64,000 nt of DNA from Platanthera guangdongensis (Eukaryota; Streptophyta; Magnoliopsida; Asparagales; Orchidaceae): contig CM077150.1 in NCBI GenBank assembly GCA_039583875.1, forward strand, positions 47,754,261 to 47,818,260. Direction: 5' to 3'. A model generated the notes under the pieces. That model was not told where the DNA came from. It did not search any database and worked only from the letters and a program-made list of their open reading frames with translations. Made by a program: the position numbers and the translations under genes. This document shows, piece by piece, positions 20,589 to 30,681 of the stretch (positions are counted from its first letter, which is position 1; each line of letters opens with the position of its first letter).

Positions 20589-21556
20589 TGAGAATCTTGT
20601 GGATTGCATGTAAACCTGTATTTTGTTGGCTATTTGTTCATATGATGAACTGTATACCTAGTTTTTCTTTTACAATTAATGGCAAGTTCTTTTATTATGA
20701 ATTTTTCTATATGATAGTTAAATGTTAACATAATAGATACCCTTAGAATGTTCGCTTCCATGGGACATCAAGTACGTGACTTGAATGTGAGAGCCTATGA
20801 TTTATTTGAAGCTTCATTCTTAAAAGGTCCCTGGTCGAGTATCATCATAGAAGCTAAGGGTGATGATGATGCGTGAAGGCTAGCACGTGCGTTGACTGAT
20901 GACCGGTTCTCACAGGTCATGATATTGTGATATCAAGTCATCACGTGGGTACTTGTTAGTGAACAAGTTGTACTAGACAGACCCACCCTGAGACTACTCT
21001 GTGGATTGTCATCCAATCGTGTCACGAGTAGGTCTCAATTGACAATGGTGTTGTGGTCCTTTGACCTGAAGTCACAGCATTCATCAAGTGAGGAAGAGCG
21101 TGCTTTGATGCCATCTAAAGTCTTCCTTGAGAAAGGTTGATGATAAGGGTGGTTGTTGGGCATGTTACGAATCATTTGGGTGTTTGTGTGTGAGCAGATA
21201 TGAGATTTGTCCTCCTGTATGACAGGAGTTGCATCCATGGGCCCCTTGATGGAACTGGACTGATAAATGCATGACCATGCTTGGTTGAGTCAATACGTGA
21301 TATTGGACTCACCATTCTCTGGAAGTCCGTCCTGGATCAAGAAACTTGGATTGAGCTATTACGAGGGTGACACGGTCCATGCCTCTAGTTCTTTCCGGAT
21401 GTAAGGGACAAAGGGACAAAGACAACGCTGATACATTGGTCATAAAGGCTTATGAGTTATAAACTCTTATTGCTTGGGGAGCAATGATGCATTGCTAGAT
21501 GCCGCTCATTGTTTGTGAGGTTTTTGGTTTGATACTTTCAAGATCAAGTGGGAGTC
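20589..21556 (+). other. Copia A 3' untranslated region and polypurine tract
   Basis: About 970 bp of noncoding sequence between the RNase H stop and the 3' LTR, ending in the purine-rich tract AGTGGGAGTC at 21547-21556. No further gene is seen. Confidence 0.65.
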
Positions 21557-22713
21557 TGTTGGAGTTACCATGGTGATCTGGAAGTGGTCAAACATGTAAT
21601 CTCACTGTCAACGCGATATGAGCCTGCAGGGTCGCACATAAGAGATGTGGAGAAGTTGAATGATTGACTGTGTTGGTAAAGGTTACCAATCACCGACCTG
21701 AATGGGGTTATGGGCAAAGTGTTGCCTTAAAGGATCGTCGGGTTGGGCAAATGTTGCCTTGGAGGACTGGTAAGAATAGTCGACCGAGGGTCGACGAGAA
21801 TCGTCGAGAATGGTTCTTTGATTTTCGCCGATCGACGAGAATCGTCGAGAATGGTTCTCTGATTCTCGCCGATCGACGAGAATCGTTGCTCTGATTCTCG
21901 ACGATCGACGAGAATCGTCGACCGCAGGTCGACGGTCGACGAGTATAGTCCACCCCGCGTTCGACGAGAATCATCGAGTATTGTACTCTGATTCTCGCTG
22001 ATCCTAGGTGTTACTCGCCGACTGATTCTCGCCGAATCTGCTTGATGATTCTCGCCGATTGTCGCCGATTCTCGCCGATCGTCGCCGATTCTCGCCGACT
22101 GATACTCGCCGATTCTGGGACCCTATTTTTCTTGGTGGTCTGCGGATAGCGATTAACCTAAGTTTATTCATGCCTTCGGTATAAAATGGACACTTAGGGT
22201 TTTCGGGCTTTATGCTTTTGGCAGCCGATCGAACCGGATCCCGCGACGGAAGCGTTCCGCCGTTCCGCTCGTTCCGCCGATCCCAAATCCCGCCGCCGAC
22301 GGAAGTGTTCCGCCGCCGCCGTGCTCGCTCCGTTGACCTCCTTCTCTCCGACGACTGTCGCTGGTGTTGCTCTTCCTGGCGCGGACCTAGCAGTCCGTGG
22401 AATAGCAAGGTGCGGTCTTTTCTCCTTCCCGATTTTCCGTGCGACGGAAAACTCGGCGTTCTCCCGCTCGTGTGGATTTCTGCAGAGACGTGGATATTAT
22501 TCCACGTAGAACTCGCCACCAACAGGAATACAAAACTTGGAGCATCTCCGTTGAGTTGTGACTCAACGTCACCGAGGTAATTTTTGCCTAGTTAAATGTT
22601 AACTTCTTGATTCAATTATCATGGACCGATCCCATTTCTTTTGGGTTTTCTTGATGTTTTATTCTTCCGCTGCGTGCACAAGCGTTGTGCCATCCTCATA
22701 GAGAAACCCAACA
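21557..22713 (+). repeat. Copia A 3' LTR
   Basis: Matches 14469-15645 from TGTTGGAGTTACC to AAACCCAACA. TATA box TATAAAAT is at 22180-22187. It lacks about 20 bp of the TCGCCGATCG tandem units found in the 5' copy. Confidence 0.95.
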
Positions 22714-22941
22714 GGGACTTGAACTTACGATGTCCTGCCACTCGAGGACTTGAACACTGCTAATGGTGGGCCAAAAGTACCCATGCCTTAGAATCCTTTG
22801 TTCAAGAGTGCGAGTTCCCGAGTGACTACTGCACTCTCCCGAGTGAATCTCCTCCAGGATACGAGGTACTTCAATCTCTGTCAAGCATCGAGCCAGAGGA
22901 CCTGAAATGGTCTTGCGGTAGAGTTCTCCTTCTTGAAGCAA
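22714..22941 (-). pseudogene. Gypsy integrase zinc-binding remnant
   Basis: The minus strand encodes LYRKTISGPLARCL and HSGECSSHSGTRTLEQRILRHGYFWPTI, the N-terminal H2C2 region of Gypsy integrase. Right after YFWPT the homology ends and the tandem repeats begin, so the two Cys of the motif and the DDE core are missing. Confidence 0.82.
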
Positions 22942-24000
22942 ATAGTAGGCGACTTTGTAGCGAAACTTACTCTGGTCTCCTTCGCTGGCAGGTATCTGAT
23001 CCGTTGTTAGGAAAGAAACAAACGGATCCCTCCAAGATGCCCTCTACTCGATCTCCATCATCTCCCCTTCTTCGATGGATGGTCGGAAAAGTTCAGTCAC
23101 GATCCCCCCATCCCGGGGTCCGTATTTGGCAAGATAGTCAGCTTCTGGATTCTCCTCCCGGGGCACGTGCTCAACGAAGATAGATTGAAACCCCCAATCA
23201 GACCTTTCACTTTGATCAAGTACCGCTGCAAAATCGGATCGTTCACCTCGAACTCACCTCTGATCTGGGACGCGACTACCATCGAGTCGGTGAAGGCCCT
23301 TATATCTCGAATTACCAACTCCTTGGCGAGACACAAGCTGGCCACCATAGCTTCGTACTCCGCCTGATTGTTGGTAACTGGGAAGAGGATCTCGACTGCT
23401 TGCTCGATCCTGGTTCCCTGAGGGCTTACGAGCACGACTCCGGCTCCCATGGAATATCTGCCCGAAGCCCCATCCACGAACATCTTCCAGGACACCGTGC
23501 TAGAAGATCCTTCCTCTCCCTCCACCTCGCCCGAGAAGTCGGCAAGGAAATCCGCCACCGCCTGCGCCTTGATTGCTACCCTTGGAGAGTAAGAAATGTC
23601 GAACTCGCTAAGCTCCACCGCCCACTTTACCGGCCTGCCAGAGTGCTCCACTCCATCCAAGATACTCCGTAGAGGATGATCGGAGACAACCCTGATGGAG
23701 TGAGCCTTAAAATACGGACGAAGCCTTCAAGACGAAACCACCAAAGCGAACACCAGCTTCTCCAAAATAGGGTACCTCGTCTCCGCCTGCCGCAGCACTC
23801 TACTAACATAGTAGATAGGAAGCTGCCTCTTACCTTCCTCCCGAACCAGCACCGAACTAACTGCTTCCGCCCCGACTCTCAGGTAGAGGAAGAGGTCTTC
23901 ATTACCCCGCGGCCATTGGAGGAGAGGAGTTTGGGTCAGCTGTTGCTTGAGCTTTCCGAAAGCCTCCTCGCACTCCGCCGTCCACTCGAACTTCTGATTT
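22942..24000 (-). pseudogene. Gypsy RNase H domains (gRH and archaeal-type aRH)
   Basis: The classical RNase H remnant lies at about 23650-24000 (FLYLRVGAEAVSSVLVREEG, QLPIYYVSRVL, ETRYPILEKL) with stops and a frame change. A second, archaeal-type RNase H follows at 23097-23660 (WKMFVDGASGRYSMGAGVVLVSPQG, NNQAEYEAMVASL, FTDSMVVASQI), with conserved Asp, Glu and Asp residues. Two RNase H domains mark the Tat lineage of Ty3/Gypsy. Confidence 0.85.
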
Positions 24001-25128
24001 CCCCGAAGGGTCTTGAAGAACGGAGAGCACTTCTCCCCTGTCCTTGGACAAAAAACGGCTGAGGCATGCCAGCCTTCTAGTCAGCCTTTGAACTTCTTTA
24101 GGATCCCTTGGCGACGCCATCTCCAGAATGGCCTTCACTTTGTCTGGATTAGGTTCCACCCCCCTGTGAGTGAGGAGGTGACCTAGAAATTTTCCCCTTC
24201 CTGCACCGAAGATGTACTTGGCCGGATTGAGTCGCATCTTGTACTTCCTCAGGGTAGTAAAGGTCTCCACCAGATCCGTTATATGCTCTGCGACGCTTTT
24301 GCTCTTGACGAGGAGGTCATCCACATAAACCTCCAAGTCCTGCCCCTTCTGCCCCTTGAATATTTGATTCATCATTCTCTGGTAAGTGGCGCTTGCATTC
24401 TTGAGCCTGAAGGGCATCATCTTGTAGCTATAACAGCCATCGTTGGTTATGAAAGAGACGTCCTGGCAGTCGGGGGGATGCATCCGGATCTGATGATATC
24501 CTGAAAAAGCATCAAGAAAACTCATAACAGGAAACCCGACGTCGGAATCAACCAGCGCGTCGATTTGAGGCAAGGGGTAGCAATCCTTCGTGCAAGCTTT
24601 ATTCAACATTGAAAAATCGATACATAAATGTCATCCCCCTCCAAGCTTTTTCACCATTACAACATTGGAGACCCAACCTGGATACTGGATCTCCAAGACA
24701 AACCCTGCCTTCAGCAGCTTCTCCACCTCTTCCCTGATCGGCTCGACCAGCATGGCGGCGCTCTTCCTCTGCTTTTGTCGAACTGGGGCTACCACGGGAT
24801 CCAGGTTGAGTCGATGACAAGCAACATCAGCGTCCACCCCTGGCATCTCGGCGGCGCTCCAGGCAAAGACATCAACATTGTCCTGCAGGCAAGCAGCCAT
24901 CTCTATCTTCCCTCCAAGCGGCAAGGATCCTCCCACTTTCAGCAGTCCCTGCTCTCCCCCTCGAGAGATCACCTCTATCTCCTCCACTTCCTTAGCTGCA
25001 CATAACCCTTTTTCCTTCTCCAGCAACTCCTCCAGCTTCTCTGCGTCACCCATCCAGCTGATGGTGCTGACGACATTCAAGTAGCACTCCCTGGAAGCCT
25101 TGGGATCTCCCCTGATCCTGACCTGCAC
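23902..25128 (-). pseudogene. Gypsy reverse transcriptase
   Basis: The RT N-terminus (EVEKLLKAGFVLEIQYPGWVSNVVMVKK) is broken by TGA at 24631-24633 where Trp is expected. The frame then continues LNKACTKDCYPLPQIDALVD, MSFLDAFSGYHQIRMHP, MMPFRLKNASATYQRMMNQ and the catalytic YVDDLLVKS. A frameshift near 23990 ends the open frame in the connection to RNase H. A TAG at 25141-25143 also separates it from protease. Confidence 0.9.
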
Positions 25129-25140
25129 ATCTCTGCGGCA

Positions 25141-25779
25141 CTACTTCAGGCACTGGTGGTACGACGACGGAACGACCCTGAAGTAGTTGATAAGAGGCCG
25201 CCCAAAGATGACGTTGTAACCGCTTAGTGCGTCGACGATGATGAAGCGGTATCGGATCGACGTCCCACCGAGCGTAACCAGTAGTTCTACTGCTCCCTCC
25301 ACCTCTTTCTTCTCTCCTGAAAAGCCAAAGAGCGGTCCATCTGCAGCTTGGACCCCGGACGCTTCCATCTGAAGCCCGACGAAGGTTCTTTTGAACATGA
25401 CGTTCACTGAGCTACCGTTGTACGCGAGGATTCGGTCGATGGTGAAGTCCTCGATGGCGGCTTGAATGACCAAGGCATCATGGAAGGGATTCTCATTTCC
25501 CAACATATCTTCCTCCGAGAAGGTGATCTCCTCTAATGGCGGCGGGGTCTGCGACATCGAGGCGACGTTCTTTCGACAGATCTGGTGGAGACTCCCCTTG
25601 CGGGAAGCTCCAAGCCCGGCCCCTCCATTGATCACTCCTACATGCCCACCTCCTGGGCCATGTATCACTTCCCCGCGACCTCCCAGGTCGACACGGTCCT
25701 CATTCCTCCTCTGTACCTGAGCTTGGAATGCCACCAGCCCCACCGGGGCCTCCTGCCTCTGTTGCTCTCTTTCTGCCAC
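25141..25779 (-). pseudogene. Gypsy protease
   Basis: Retropepsin-like domain: ITFSEEDMLGNENPFHDALVI, then ILAYNGSSVNVMF where the family has DNGSS or DSGSS, then VTLGG, FIIVDALSGYNVIFGRPL. The catalytic Asp is Tyr (TAC; plus-strand GTA at 25420-25422), one G-to-T change from Asp, so the enzyme is inactive. It lies in a different frame from gag. Confidence 0.85.
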
Positions 25780-26290
25780 CCCCGCTTCCAGCCTTCTCCT
25801 TGCTTCCTAAAACTCGGGGCAAGTCAAGGTCTCGTGCCCCTCTACCCGATGAATATCGCAGTAAAGGGGAATCACCGCCTCCTGGCGCATTGCTCGCTGC
25901 TCCCTCCAACGCCGCTTGTTGTCTTGGCGAGCGATGACCATTGTCTCCCTTCTTCATCATCCTCGGCCTCCCTCCTGTCGATTTCCACTCCTCCTCTCTT
26001 CCTGGTACTGCTGCCTTGCTGGTCTCCATTGGGGGGGGGGGGGGGGGGCGATTCTCTGGAAACTGGAATCGCCTTCCCCCCATTTCTTCTTCCCGAGCTT
26101 CCGCCGGTCTTCTCTCTTCCTGTCTTCTAGGCCTCTCCTGCCTCCTTTCTTCAATTCCTGGGTTCCTCTCTCTTCCTTCTCTCCTCTCTCCTTGGTTCTT
26201 CCTTCTTCCCCTCTTCTCGCCTTTCCGGCGTCCTCCTTGACTTCGACCCCGAAGGTCCTGCTCCCCTCCTTTCCGTTGTAATCTCCCCAT
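25780..26290 (-). pseudogene. Gypsy gag C-terminal region, frameshifted
   Basis: Arg/Glu-rich linker followed, near plus 25805-25860 in another frame, by YCDIHRVEGHETLTCPEF, the nucleocapsid-type Cys/His motif of Tat gag. An 18-base G run (26031-26048), coding PPPPPP or similar, sits between and is the likely place of one frame change. No single frame runs through. Confidence 0.7.
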
Positions 26291-27242
26291 CCAACCTTGC
26301 TAGGAAGTCCTTGTTCTTCTCCTCCCCTCGAACAAAGGTGTTCGCCTTCTCTATCATTTCTTCAAAAGATCTCGGGGGATTGGACCCCATCTCCAGACTA
26401 AACAAACCTTGCTTCAACCCGAACTTGAGGGCCACCATCAATGTAAAACTGTCCACCTCCTCCACCTCCAAAATCTCCTCCTGAAAGCGGTCGATGTAAT
26501 GACCCAAACTCTCCTGCTGCCCTTGGACGATTTTGAAGAGAGCTGTTGCTTCCTTCTTCCTCTTCTTCGAAGTCGCGAACCTTGCCATAAGGCCCCGACG
26601 GAGATCTGAGAAGTAGTACACGGACCCTGCCAGTAGCTGATGGAACCAATCCCGGGCGTTCCCTTTTATGGTGATGGAGAAGAACCTGCACTTGAAGGCA
26701 TCAGACATGTTGCGGATGGAGACGACGTCTTCAAACCACTGAAGGTGTCTGATAGGGTCGTCTCGGCCGGAGTAGTAAGTGAGAACGGGTTCCCTGAACC
26801 CTTCTGGAACTGGAGCGGCGAGGATCTCGTCACAGAAGGGGCTCCTCCCTCCCTGGCGGTGACGAGTTTCATCCTCGCTGGAGATGTCGTACTCGCCATA
26901 ATGCCGAGTATCCCTGCACCTCGCCTGCGACATTGGATCCCGAAAACGGACCCCCTGGCTACTCGTCGGGTAATGTCGCGACTGCATCGGTCGCTCTTCC
27001 CTTGCCCAAGCGAGCTCCTTTCCAGCTCGCATCGGCGGCGCTTCCTCTTCTAGCGGCGTTAGGCGACGAGGAGAAGTCGTCGTGACCTCTGGATGCTGAG
27101 CGAAACCGGCGAGAATGGTTTGCTCGATCTTCTTTGCGAACTCTTCAAACGCAACCACTGTTACAAATTCGCCACCTCGCGCGGCGTCTCCTCCTACTGC
27201 CGAGTTGCTGACCAACTCTCCTTGCTCTCTACCAATGGCCAT
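26151..27242 (-). CDS. Gypsy gag
   Basis: 363 residues from ATG at 27242 (MAIGREQGELVSN), chosen as the first ATG after the leader in this frame. The retrotransposon gag capsid region lies at about residues 150-320: VPEGFREPVLTYYSGRDDPI, CRFFSITIKGNARDWFHQL, SLGHYIDRFQEEILEVE. The C-terminus is an Arg/Glu/Lys-rich tail ending at a stop near a frameshifted continuation, so the normal gag-pol polyprotein is broken here. Confidence 0.85.
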   Translation of the reverse strand: MAIGREQGELVSNSAVGGDAARGGEFVTVVAFEEFAKKIEQTILAGFAQHPEVTTTSPRRLTPLEEEAPPMRAGKELAWAREERPMQSRHYPTSSQGVRFRDPMSQARCRDTRHYGEYDISSEDETRHRQGGRSPFCDEILAAPVPEGFREPVLTYYSGRDDPIRHLQWFEDVVSIRNMSDAFKCRFFSITIKGNARDWFHQLLAGSVYYFSDLRRGLMARFATSKKRKKEATALFKIVQGQQESLGHYIDRFQEEILEVEEVDSFTLMVALKFGLKQGLFSLEMGSNPPRSFEEMIEKANTFVRGEEKNKDFLARLDGEITTERRGAGPSGSKSRRTPERREEGKKEEPRREERRKREEPRN

Positions 27243-27298
27243 CTCACTCAACTTCCAAACTTTCCTCCATGGCTGCGATCCACGCTCACCGCACCAAG
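27243..27298 (-). promoter_or_regulatory. Gypsy leader and primer-binding-site candidate
   Basis: Directly after the 5' LTR the minus strand reads CTTGGTGCGGTGAGCGTGG. TGGTGCGG could pair with a tRNA ending in CCGCACCA; it is not the initiator-Met site used by the Copia elements here. The matching tRNA was not identified. A short upstream ATG reading frame (MEESLEVE-stop) precedes the gag ATG. Confidence 0.5.
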
Positions 27299-27919
27299 TG
27301 TTGAAGCCAGGAAAAATCTCAACCTCAGAATTCGGATCAAAGCCGCCTAAGGTTACTGACTCGGAAGCTAGATCAGACGGCAAAGATGACTAGAATGAAG
27401 AATCAGGTCAAACAGGACCCCAGATGTTGCGGCAGGAAGGTCCCACCATGTACCCGGATGCTCGAAAGGAGCAGCCCCTTCTCAACTAAGGATGGCCGAA
27501 CTGGGTACGAGGGAAGCTAGCTGGCGTGGTCGCAAGGTTGCGACTTGCTTTCCAAGGAAAAGGAATCCAAAGATTTAGCTAGTATCCGGAAGCTGAAGCG
27601 CGCGAGTATCCTGCCGAGGATTTCAAGTGCCCCAACTCGTACCCCTGGGGTCCTATTTATAAGCAAATGCAAGGGGAGGGGGGTCATATTTATACCCCAC
27701 CCCCTGGCGACTAGGCGACTTCCAGCGGAACTCGCACGAGCTGGGCGAGTATCTCGCCTAGTCGCCTACCTGGCGAGTATGCGAGGGGAGCTCGCCTATA
27801 CTCGCCCAGGCCTTCCGCGATCTTCTATGCTGACGTTGACTCCTGCCTTGACTTGTTAACCTTGACTTCTGTTGACCTGGCTGTGGTAGAACCCACTCTC
27901 GACGAATACGGGTTGTACA
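27299..27919 (-). repeat. Gypsy 5' LTR
   Basis: 621 bp, matching 8922-9544 from TGTTGAAGCCAGG to GGGTTGTACA. The minus-strand TATA is TTATAAATAGGACC. Differences from the other LTR are mostly transitions. Confidence 0.93.
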
Positions 27920-27992
27920 TCAGGACCTACGTGATAAGAGGCATTAAACATGGTCCTCATCAGCCAGCTCAGTTGGTGATGAGGACCATGTT
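27920..27992. mobile_element. Centre of the SINE-like palindrome
   Basis: Holds the remaining minus-arm piece (27920-27962) and the start of the plus arm (27963-27992), left between the Gypsy and the SIRE. A perfect 17-bp stem, AAACATGGTCCTCATCA with its complement ending at 27993, surrounds a 14-base loop. The plus strand reads AGCTCAGTTGGTGATGAGG, a good match to the pol III A box. ATGTT at 27988-27992 is the SIRE target duplication. Confidence 0.75.
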
Positions 27993-28905
27993 TGAAAATA
28001 TTTTAGTTTTCTACCTAAATCACCTAGAGGGAGGTGAATAGGTGAGTTCTGCTTTTTTGCGAAATAAAATTTGTATGAACGATGCATAGAAAATAATACA
28101 AGCAATCGCAGACGACACCAAAAAATATAGTGTTTTCCCAACCTTGGGTACATCCACGTTCCATCTCACTGATGTAGCAACGCACTAAACTCAGCTAGCC
28201 CACTATTCTCTCGGATTGAAAATAATCCTACAATTTGGAACAAAGTTCCTACGACTCGGAGTAAAACAACTCCTACAAAAACTCGGAGAATAAGTCCTAC
28301 AATCTCGGAGAAAAACTCCTACAATAATAAAATGAATTTACAATCAGAACACACTGACTTGTCTTCCACAGATCTGGTTGAATCTCGGGTTCTTCCTTCT
28401 TTGAAAAACTGAAAAGCTCTATCAGAAAAATTGAGGAAGAAATATAAGTATCCTTCGATCTGAGAACTTATGATCACCACGATCAAGAAGAAGATTTGCA
28501 GTTGTCGAAAATCTTGATCGGTGAACTCCTTGTCTGAACCTCTGGGATCGAGAAAGAATTCGGCGATGAAGAACAGAGAGGCGACAACGCTTCTCGATTT
28601 AGAAAGTGGAAATTGATTCAGAATACTTGAAAATTCTTCTTAGTGTTTGTCAATTCTGACAAGACCTTTTATAGACCTTTCATAACATTCTAAATTACAT
28701 TAAATGCACGCCACGTGGACCAATTAAGAGTTAATGACTTTTGAAATTGAATCCATCAGAACTTAATGAAAATTCAAAATTCTGCATTCCATTTCTCGAG
28801 AGGAGTAAGTATTACTCGAGAAGAGTTTCTGTTTCTCGAGAAGAGGTATGACGTTCTCGAGAAGAAAAACTTAAGGAAAGTGTAGAGTAAATCTGGTTTC
28901 CTCTT
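27993..28905 (-). repeat. SIRE 3' LTR, truncated
   Basis: Aligns with 39286 to about 40200 (same ends TGAAAAT, CTACCTAAATCACCTAGA, AACTCGGA and ATTTCTCGAGAGGAG motifs). It then jumps from AAATCTGGTTTC straight into the extra-ORF sequence. The missing part corresponds to 40200-40959, the U3 side with the CTCGAG array. Confidence 0.88.
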
Positions 28906-30206
28906 CGGCATCATCACATAGGAAGGTGGGAATGTTGAAGTGTAGACTTGGAAGTGGAGGTTCAGCAGCTTCAGCAGGTACTTATTCTTCAGTGTTAGAA
29001 ATAGAGACAATATCTTCATCATGCTCATCTTCAAGAGGAGATTTTTGTTCTGGTTCTGATGGTTGTTCTGGTTGATGAGATTTTTCTTTAGGAGAAGGAT
29101 TTTCTTCGGGCAGAGGGGATAGAGGCTCTTTAGAGGAGAGTTCCTTTATCATCTTGACAATGTCTTCTGTTGTAGACAGTAATTGATCATTCACCTGGGC
29201 ATCTGTTAGAATTTTTTGGATCAGGCAGATTAACAACAATAAATTCTGAGTTATTTGCTTGGAGAGGGGTGTCTTTTGCAGCAACAGATGGAGTTGTATC
29301 ATCTTCTACAATTGTGTGTACAACAACAGGTGAAGTGGTAACTTGGGCTGGAGTGTCTATATGGACTAGGGCTGGAGTTTGAATTTGAGTAGACTGTACT
29401 TGCATAGATGGAGCAAGCTCCCCCTCAATAACCAGATCAATTGTGTCAGTTATTTGATGAGAGAAGGGAGATGGAGTCCTGACTTCATCTTCATCTGTCC
29501 TTGGAGCTTGGTCAGGTTTCTGAAGCTTGATTTTTCATCTCTGGATGGAGGAGATGGAGACCTTTTTCATGTGATGAAGGGTCATGCCCTTATTCATAAT
29601 AAAAACCTCTGGCATCATCTGATTTAGATAGAGAGATAAAATCCTTCCATAGTTGGGGTTTTTGATACTTGCCTTGATTTTGTCGAAAGTCATCACCCCC
29701 CATTGAAACTTCTTTCTGCCGATCACAGCAGTTATCATATACAAGAACTCTGTAGTAATGTAACTAATAGAACTGGTGCGCCAGAGAAGAATTTTTCCAA
29801 GAATATTTGCAAGTAATTTGCTTTCTGCATTCATGTGCTGGCGGCGGATTGTGACCGTTGAGTCGGGAAGGCCACAAAACTCGTAAGTCCTTTCATAGTA
29901 TGTACTTATTAGGTCATCGTACATGTCAATCACTGGCAGCTGCAGAAACTGAGAAATAGAGGTAGATGTCATTTTGATTTTGATGTCTCTAACCTTAGTT
30001 TTCAAAACTTTGTCATTTCGCTTGATCTTGACATGTTGAAAGAATTCTTCTACATCAGAAATTAAAACTCTGCAGGGGTGTTGGAGAACGAACGACAATC
30101 CGGCGGTGTCGAGCAGAATAAGGAAATTTCTAAAATCGTCAGAAATTTCGCCGATTCCAGTGGAGATGAGCTCGCTACCAATGCCCAACTTTGATGAGGA
30201 GGCCAT
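28906..30206 (-). pseudogene. SIRE extra ORF downstream of pol ('env-like' / putative plant transposon protein)
   Basis: ATG at 30206 opens 223 residues (MASSSKLGIGSELIST..., with FLQLPVIDMYDDLISTYYERTYEF and RRQHMNAESKLLANILGKILLWRTSSISYITTEFLYMI). The C-terminal part continues in other frames at 28982-29405 as a Ser/Pro/Glu/Asp-rich tail, so at least one frameshift lies near 29215 and another near 29535. SIRE-lineage elements carry an ORF in this place, historically called env-like; no signal peptide or membrane span is evident here. Function unknown. Confidence 0.7.
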
Positions 30207-30342
30207 TGATTGAATAACAAAACGTCTGCTGGCCGGCGAGAGGAGAATCGGGTTGTTTGTGGCAGTGTGGCGGAGATAGAGAAGGTGAAGAGTTTTTCTC
30301 GAGAGAGAGATTTTGAACTTCGGGAATAGGAAATTTTTGGAC

Positions 30343-30357
30343 TATATATATATATAC
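30343..30357 (-). promoter_or_regulatory. TATA-like promoter of the SIRE extra ORF
   Basis: The minus strand reads GGGTATATATATATATAGTCC about 140 bp upstream of the ATG at 30206, followed by a pyrimidine-rich leader. This would allow separate transcription of the extra ORF. Confidence 0.5.
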
Positions 30358-30399
30358 CCTAAAGCTTAATTATTAATGATATAAATGATGTTAAAATAC

Positions 30400-30681
30400 C
30401 TGGATTATGGTGGTTGAAGTGCTCGGGTGCCAATATCAAAAATTTGACATTGAGAGAGATTTTACATCTGATTTCTCGAGTGAGAGATCAGTTCTCAAGA
30501 AGAAGAAAACTTGTTCTCGAGGAGACGATGTCTTGTTCTCGAGTATAGTTGTTCTTCCTGAGAAGCAAGTCTATTGTTCTCGAGAATAAATGATGTACTC
30601 GATAAATGAAGTCCAGACTTAGATTTTTCTTGATTTTTGAGAGGTAACCCAATTTTGAACTTTGCTGTGTGGCACTTTTCT
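30400..30681 (-). repeat. CTCGAG repeats between SIRE RNase H and the extra ORF
   Basis: CTCGAG or one-mismatch forms recur between 30470 and 30600 (TTTCTCGAGTG, TTCTCGAGGAG, TTCTCGAGTAT, TTCTCGAGAAT). The motif is the same as in the LTR, so it also lies internally, upstream of the extra ORF's TATA box. Confidence 0.6.

Larger units (their letters stand above)
14469..22713 (+). mobile_element. Copia A LTR retrotransposon nested in the Gypsy
   Basis: An 8.2-kb Ty1/Copia element, complete in layout: LTRs of 1177 and 1157 bp, initiator-Met primer site, gag, protease, integrase, RT and RNase H in order, and a purine tract before the 3' LTR. TSD GGGAC is exact at 14464-14468 and 22714-22718. Coding lesions are a TAG after gag, a one-base insertion after integrase, a TGA in RT, and Glu to Lys at the integrase active site. 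The LTRs look about 97% alike by eye, younger than the Gypsy LTRs, as nesting requires. Confidence 0.95.
8922..27919 (-). mobile_element. Ty3/Gypsy LTR retrotransposon, Tat-type (with nested Copia A)
   Basis: The element has LTRs at 8922-9544 and 27299-27919. Gag, protease, RT, RNase H, an archaeal-type second RNase H and an H2C2 zinc-finger remnant lie on the minus strand between 27242 and 22700. The second RNase H and the gag type are typical of the Tat lineage. The flanks CCAGA and TCAGG are best explained as a CCAGG duplication with one transition in each copy. The integrase core is absent. Between the pol remnant and the 3' LTR lie two plus-strand genes. Copia A (14469-22713) is inserted in it with TSD GGGAC. 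It is inactive: protease Asp lost, several stops, a frameshift and a deletion. Confidence 0.9.
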
